DNA of 8,441 nucleotides from Actinomycetota bacterium (GTDB lineage: Bacteria > Actinomycetota > Acidimicrobiia > Acidimicrobiales > AC-25), in the NCBI GenBank assembly GCA_005888395.1, contig VAXF01000056.1, forward strand, positions 1 to 8,441. The letters run 5' to 3'. Shown piece after piece: positions 6,419-8,441 of the stretch (position 1 is its first letter; each line of letters begins with the position of its first letter). Under the pieces are notes generated by a model. That model worked only from the letters and a program-made list of their open reading frames with translations, did not search any database and was not told the DNA's origin. The position numbers and the translations under genes are program-made.

Positions 6419-7162
6419 TGAGGTGTGGATGCCGCCGTTGACCGGGATGGTCTGCCCCGTGACCCAGGCGGCTTCCTCCGACGCGAGGAACACCACCGCC
6501 GCCGCTACGTCGGCGGCGCGCCCGAGGCGCCCGATCGGGTAGGGGCGGGCGAGCCGCTCCTCGTCGACGCCCTCGCGCCAGATGGTGCCGAGCGACAGGC
6601 AGTTGACCGTCACCCCCGAACCGGCGACCTCACGCGCCAGGTTGCGGGAGAAGCCCACCGCGGCCGCCTTCCCCGCGCCGTACAGCGACAGGCCGATCCC
6701 GCTCCCCATCCGGCCCGCCTCCGACGAGATCGTCACCAGGCGACCCCACCCGCGATCGCACATCCCCGCGACCACCGCGTGGCAGCAGTGGAGCACGGCA
6801 TAGAGGTTGAGCCGCAGGAGTGGCTCCCAGTCCTCGAGGGTCGTGTCGCGGAACTGGCGGAGCCGGATGCCCTCGGCGGGCAGGCCGGCGTTGTTCACGA
6901 GCACGTCGACCGGGCCCACCGTCCGCTCGATCTGGCCGACCATCGCGCTCACGGCGGTCAGGTCCGTGACGTCCGCGACCGCCGCCGTTGCGCTCGCGCC
7001 GGCCTCGACGAGCTCGTCGACCACCACGCCCGCACGCTCCGCGCTCAGGTCGTTCACCACAACGGTCGCGCCCTGCGCCGCGAGCGCATGCGCCACGCCG
7101 GCGCCCACCCCCTGCCCGGCTCCGGTGACGAGCGCCACGCGGCCGGTCAGGTCGAACGTCAC
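6416..7162 (-). CDS. FabG-like short-chain dehydrogenase/reductase
   Basis: 248-residue classical SDR of the usual length, expected to interconvert a hydroxyl and a keto group on an acyl-CoA, acyl-ACP or other alcohol, in the cytosol. Visible motifs are the cofactor loop TGAGQGVG (13-20); VNDLS (36-40) with Asp38 at the end of beta2, which favours NAD(H) over NADP(H); NNAG (90-93); structural Asn119; catalytic Ser146/Ser147; Tyr161 and Lys165 in YGAGK; and the terminal TGQTIPVNGG typical of FabG-like SDRs. The GTG start at 7162 gives the normal MTFDLTGRVALVTG opening. The frame stays open upstream to 7618 only as a shadow of the crotonase gene. No Shine-Dalgarno precedes the GTG, but a TACGCT -10 motif ends 6 nt before it, consistent with leaderless expression. 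It is divergent from the crotonase gene with 22 bp between starts, which suggests a shared pathway. Confidence 0.92.
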   Translation of the reverse strand: MTFDLTGRVALVTGAGQGVGAGVAHALAAQGATVVVNDLSAERAGVVVDELVEAGASATAAVADVTDLTAVSAMVGQIERTVGPVDVLVNNAGLPAEGIRLRQFRDTTLEDWEPLLRLNLYAVLHCCHAVVAGMCDRGWGRLVTISSEAGRMGSGIGLSLYGAGKAAAVGFSRNLAREVAGSGVTVNCLSLGTIWREGVDEERLARPYPIGRLGRAADVAAAVVFLASEEAAWVTGQTIPVNGGIHTS

Positions 7163-7168
7163 CGTTGC

Positions 7169-7174
7169 AGCGTA
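7169..7174 (-). promoter_or_regulatory. Putative -10 element for leaderless SDR mRNA
   Basis: Read on the minus strand, TACGCT matches TANNNT and ends 6 nt before the GTG at 7162. The predicted transcription start therefore falls on the G of the start codon. The SDR has no Shine-Dalgarno, which agrees with a leaderless message. No clear -35 box is visible. It shares its TA base pairs (7173-7174) with the opposite -10. Confidence 0.45.
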
Positions 7175-7178
7175 CGGT
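7173..7178 (+). promoter_or_regulatory. Putative -10 element for leaderless crotonase mRNA
   Basis: TACGGT matches TANNNT and ends 6 nt before the GTG at 7185, so transcription would start at the first base of that codon. The alternative is a leadered message using GGTGAG (7176-7181), only 3 nt from the GTG. The two divergent -10 motifs meet in the palindrome CGTACG (7171-7176). No good -35 is visible. Confidence 0.45.
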
Positions 7179-7184
7179 GAGCGC

Positions 7185-7988
7185 GTGCCGTTCGTCCTGA
7201 TCGACAAACCACGTCCCCACGTGACGCTCGTCACGCTCAACCGGCCCGACCGCATGAATGCCATGGCCTTCGACGTGATGATCCCGTTCCGCGAGGCGCT
7301 CGAGTCGGTGAGCCGCGACAACGACACGCGCGTCGTCGTCCTCACCGGCGAGGGCCGCGCCTTCTGCGCGGGTGCCGACCTCGAGGACGCCGGCGTCGTG
7401 CCCGACATCGCCGGGCTGACCCGCCCCGCCATCGCCCGCCGGGCCATGGAGATCCTCGAAGACGTCATCCTGGCCGTGCGCAAGATGCACCAGCCGGTCA
7501 TCGCGGCCGTCAACGGTGCCGCCATCGGCGGCGGCTTCTGCCTGAGCCTCGCCGCCGACATACGCATCGCGTCGGACGACGCCGTCTTCCGGGCGGCAGG
7601 CATCAACAACGGCCTCACGGCGAGCGAGCTCGGGATCAGCTACCTGCTTCCGCGCGCCATCGGTGCATCGCGCGCCTTCGAGATCATGCTCTCGGGTCGC
7701 GACGTCGGCGGCGCCGAGGCTGCGCAGATCGGCCTGGTATCGGCGACCGTGCCGGGTGACCAGCTCCTCGAGCGCTGCTACGCCCTCGCCGAACGCATCA
7801 TCGGCTTCAGCCAGGTCGGCGTCGAGCTCACCAAGCGACTGCTGTGGGCGGGTCTCGACGCCGGCAGCCTGCAGACCCACATCGACCATGAGGGCCACGC
7901 TCAGCTCTACGTGCGTCTCACCACCGAGAACTTCGAGGAAGCGGTGCGGGCGCGGCGCGAGCAGCGCGCCCCCCACTATCGCGATTGA
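7185..7988 (+). CDS. Crotonase-fold enoyl-CoA hydratase/isomerase family protein
   Basis: 267-residue protein of normal crotonase length that acts on an acyl-CoA thioester in the cytosol. The first strand LVTLNRPDRMNAM (15-27), oxyanion-hole segment FCAGADL (60-66) and second oxyanion element AAIGGGFCLSLAADIRIAS (112-130) are clear. The two glutamates used by classical hydratases are missing: the position after GGG that holds Glu144 in rat enoyl-CoA hydratase is Cys119, and the Glu164 position is Gly139. Glu148 in SELGISYLLPR lies near the acid used by dienoyl-CoA isomerase. It may therefore be an isomerase or another crotonase-type enzyme rather than a hydratase. The GTG start at 7185 fits the family's N-terminus. 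The gene overlaps the following APH-like gene by 4 bp and is divergent from a FabG-like SDR, which supports a role in fatty- or hydroxyacyl-CoA metabolism. Confidence 0.9.
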   Translation: MPFVLIDKPRPHVTLVTLNRPDRMNAMAFDVMIPFREALESVSRDNDTRVVVLTGEGRAFCAGADLEDAGVVPDIAGLTRPAIARRAMEILEDVILAVRKMHQPVIAAVNGAAIGGGFCLSLAADIRIASDDAVFRAAGINNGLTASELGISYLLPRAIGASRAFEIMLSGRDVGGAEAAQIGLVSATVPGDQLLERCYALAERIIGFSQVGVELTKRLLWAGLDAGSLQTHIDHEGHAQLYVRLTTENFEEAVRARREQRAPHYRD

Positions 7989-8441
7989 CCACGCCGCCGC
8001 CCGATCTGGCGCCCGCGGTCCTCGATGTCCTTCGTCGGCACACCGGCAACCCCGAGCTGCAGTACGCCGAGCCGCCCGTGCGCGTCTCCGGCGGGTTCTG
8101 GGCCGACATCCTCGCGGTTCGTCTCGAGGGCGCACCTCCGGAGCTCGACCGCGACCTGATCGTTCGCGTGATGCCGGAGGACGAGGCCGCCCGACGCGAG
8201 ATCGTCGTGCACACCCAGGTGGCGGCCCAGGGCTTCCCGGCTCCGGCCGTGCGGCTCACGGGTGACGCCACCGCCGGTCTCGGCCGTCCGTTCATCGTGA
8301 TGGACCGGGCGCCGGGGCGCCCGCTGATCCCCGAGCTCGGAGCGGCGTCGCTGCTCGCCCACATCCCCTCCATCGTGCGCATGCCGGTGCGGCTGGCCCG
8401 CGTCGCGGCTCGCCTCCACGCCCTCGATCCCGCGCCCCTGC
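7985..8441 (+). CDS. Aminoglycoside phosphotransferase-fold (APH/ACAD10-like) kinase, 3' end missing
   Basis: The N-terminal 152 residues of a protein-kinase-like phosphotransferase (APH family, PF01636-type). The nucleotide loop is VSGGFWADI (34-42). The strand that usually carries the ATP-binding Lys reads LIVRVMP (58-64) with Arg61, as in many non-antibiotic members. REIVVHTQVAAQGFPAPAV (71-89) gives the helix and the family's 'G.P.P.V' turn. The hinge is PFIVMDRAPGRPL (102-114). The catalytic HxDxxxxN motif lies beyond the window. The start is TTG at 7985, overlapping the crotonase TGA in TTGA; it gives a sensible N-terminus and implies translational coupling. Relatives next to acyl-CoA genes (ACAD10/ACAD11-type) phosphorylate hydroxyacyl substrates rather than antibiotics, so a metabolic role is more likely here than resistance. 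Substrate specificity is not visible. This gene has no ATG or GTG at its true start and is easily missed. Confidence 0.88.
   Translation, partial: MTTPPPDLAPAVLDVLRRHTGNPELQYAEPPVRVSGGFWADILAVRLEGAPPELDRDLIVRVMPEDEAARREIVVHTQVAAQGFPAPAVRLTGDATAGLGRPFIVMDRAPGRPLIPELGAASLLAHIPSIVRMPVRLARVAARLHALDPAPL

Noticed and set aside
6807..7184. N-terminal extension of the crotonase
   Set aside because: The added residues are antisense to the SDR and Arg/Ser/Thr-rich, and the crotonase fold begins at the GTG at 7185.
7163..7618. N-terminal extension of the FabG-like SDR
   Set aside because: The added residues are antisense to the crotonase, and the Rossmann strand starts normally at the GTG at 7162.
6630..8135. 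Long minus-strand open frame (about 500 codons) opposite the crotonase and kinase
   Set aside because: It has no domain motifs and is fully explained as the complement of real genes on the plus strand.
7985..8441. APH-like gene as an antibiotic-resistance determinant
   Set aside because: Arg in place of the ATP-binding Lys and the acyl-CoA-type neighbourhood match metabolic APH-fold kinases. No mobile element or integron feature is present.

Overview
The window is very GC-rich, its codons favour G/C in the third position, and most genes start at GTG or TTG. These traits, plus the gene families present (fused Liv-type ABC transporter proteins, several SDR oxidoreductases, a crotonase and an aminoglycoside-phosphotransferase-fold kinase), point to a free-living high-GC actinobacterium. 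A lineage such as Acidimicrobiia is plausible, but the window holds no marker that settles it. I see no rRNA, tRNA, CRISPR array, insertion sequence or phage gene.

Layout: (1) 1-716 (+) is the 3' part of a short-chain dehydrogenase/reductase (SDR) that enters from the left. (2) 6009 down to 719 (-) is a compact operon of four genes. It encodes a lipoprotein substrate-binding protein, a fused LivH-LivM permease, a fused LivG-LivF ATPase and a small two-helix membrane protein. Spacings are 4 bp, a 4-bp GTGA overlap and 14 bp. Its last stop codon lies 2 bp from the convergent SDR stop. (3) 6049-6369 (+) is an HU-family nucleoid protein, divergent from the transporter operon across 39 bp. (4) 6416-7162 (-) is a second SDR, convergent with HU. 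(5) 7185-7988 (+) is a crotonase-fold protein, followed through a TTGA overlap by an APH-fold phosphotransferase (7985 onward) that runs off the right edge.

The transporter would bind a small polar or carboxylated solute outside the membrane and import it at the cost of ATP. The Liv/HAAT family takes branched-chain amino acids, amides, urea and other small solutes, and the sequence does not identify the substrate here. The flanking SDR, crotonase and APH-like genes fit acyl-CoA or hydroxyacyl metabolism, so a link between uptake and catabolism is possible but inferred.

I do not see a clearly new biological system. The points most worth checking are: the five-component Liv transporter reduced to three polypeptides plus an unexplained two-helix protein; a 22-bp divergent spacer holding two overlapping, perfectly spaced -10 motifs that predict leaderless transcription in both directions; a crotonase lacking both classical catalytic glutamates; and a binding protein with eight extracytoplasmic cysteines. 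No stretch above 300 bases lacks a gene; the longest gaps are 46 bp and 39 bp.
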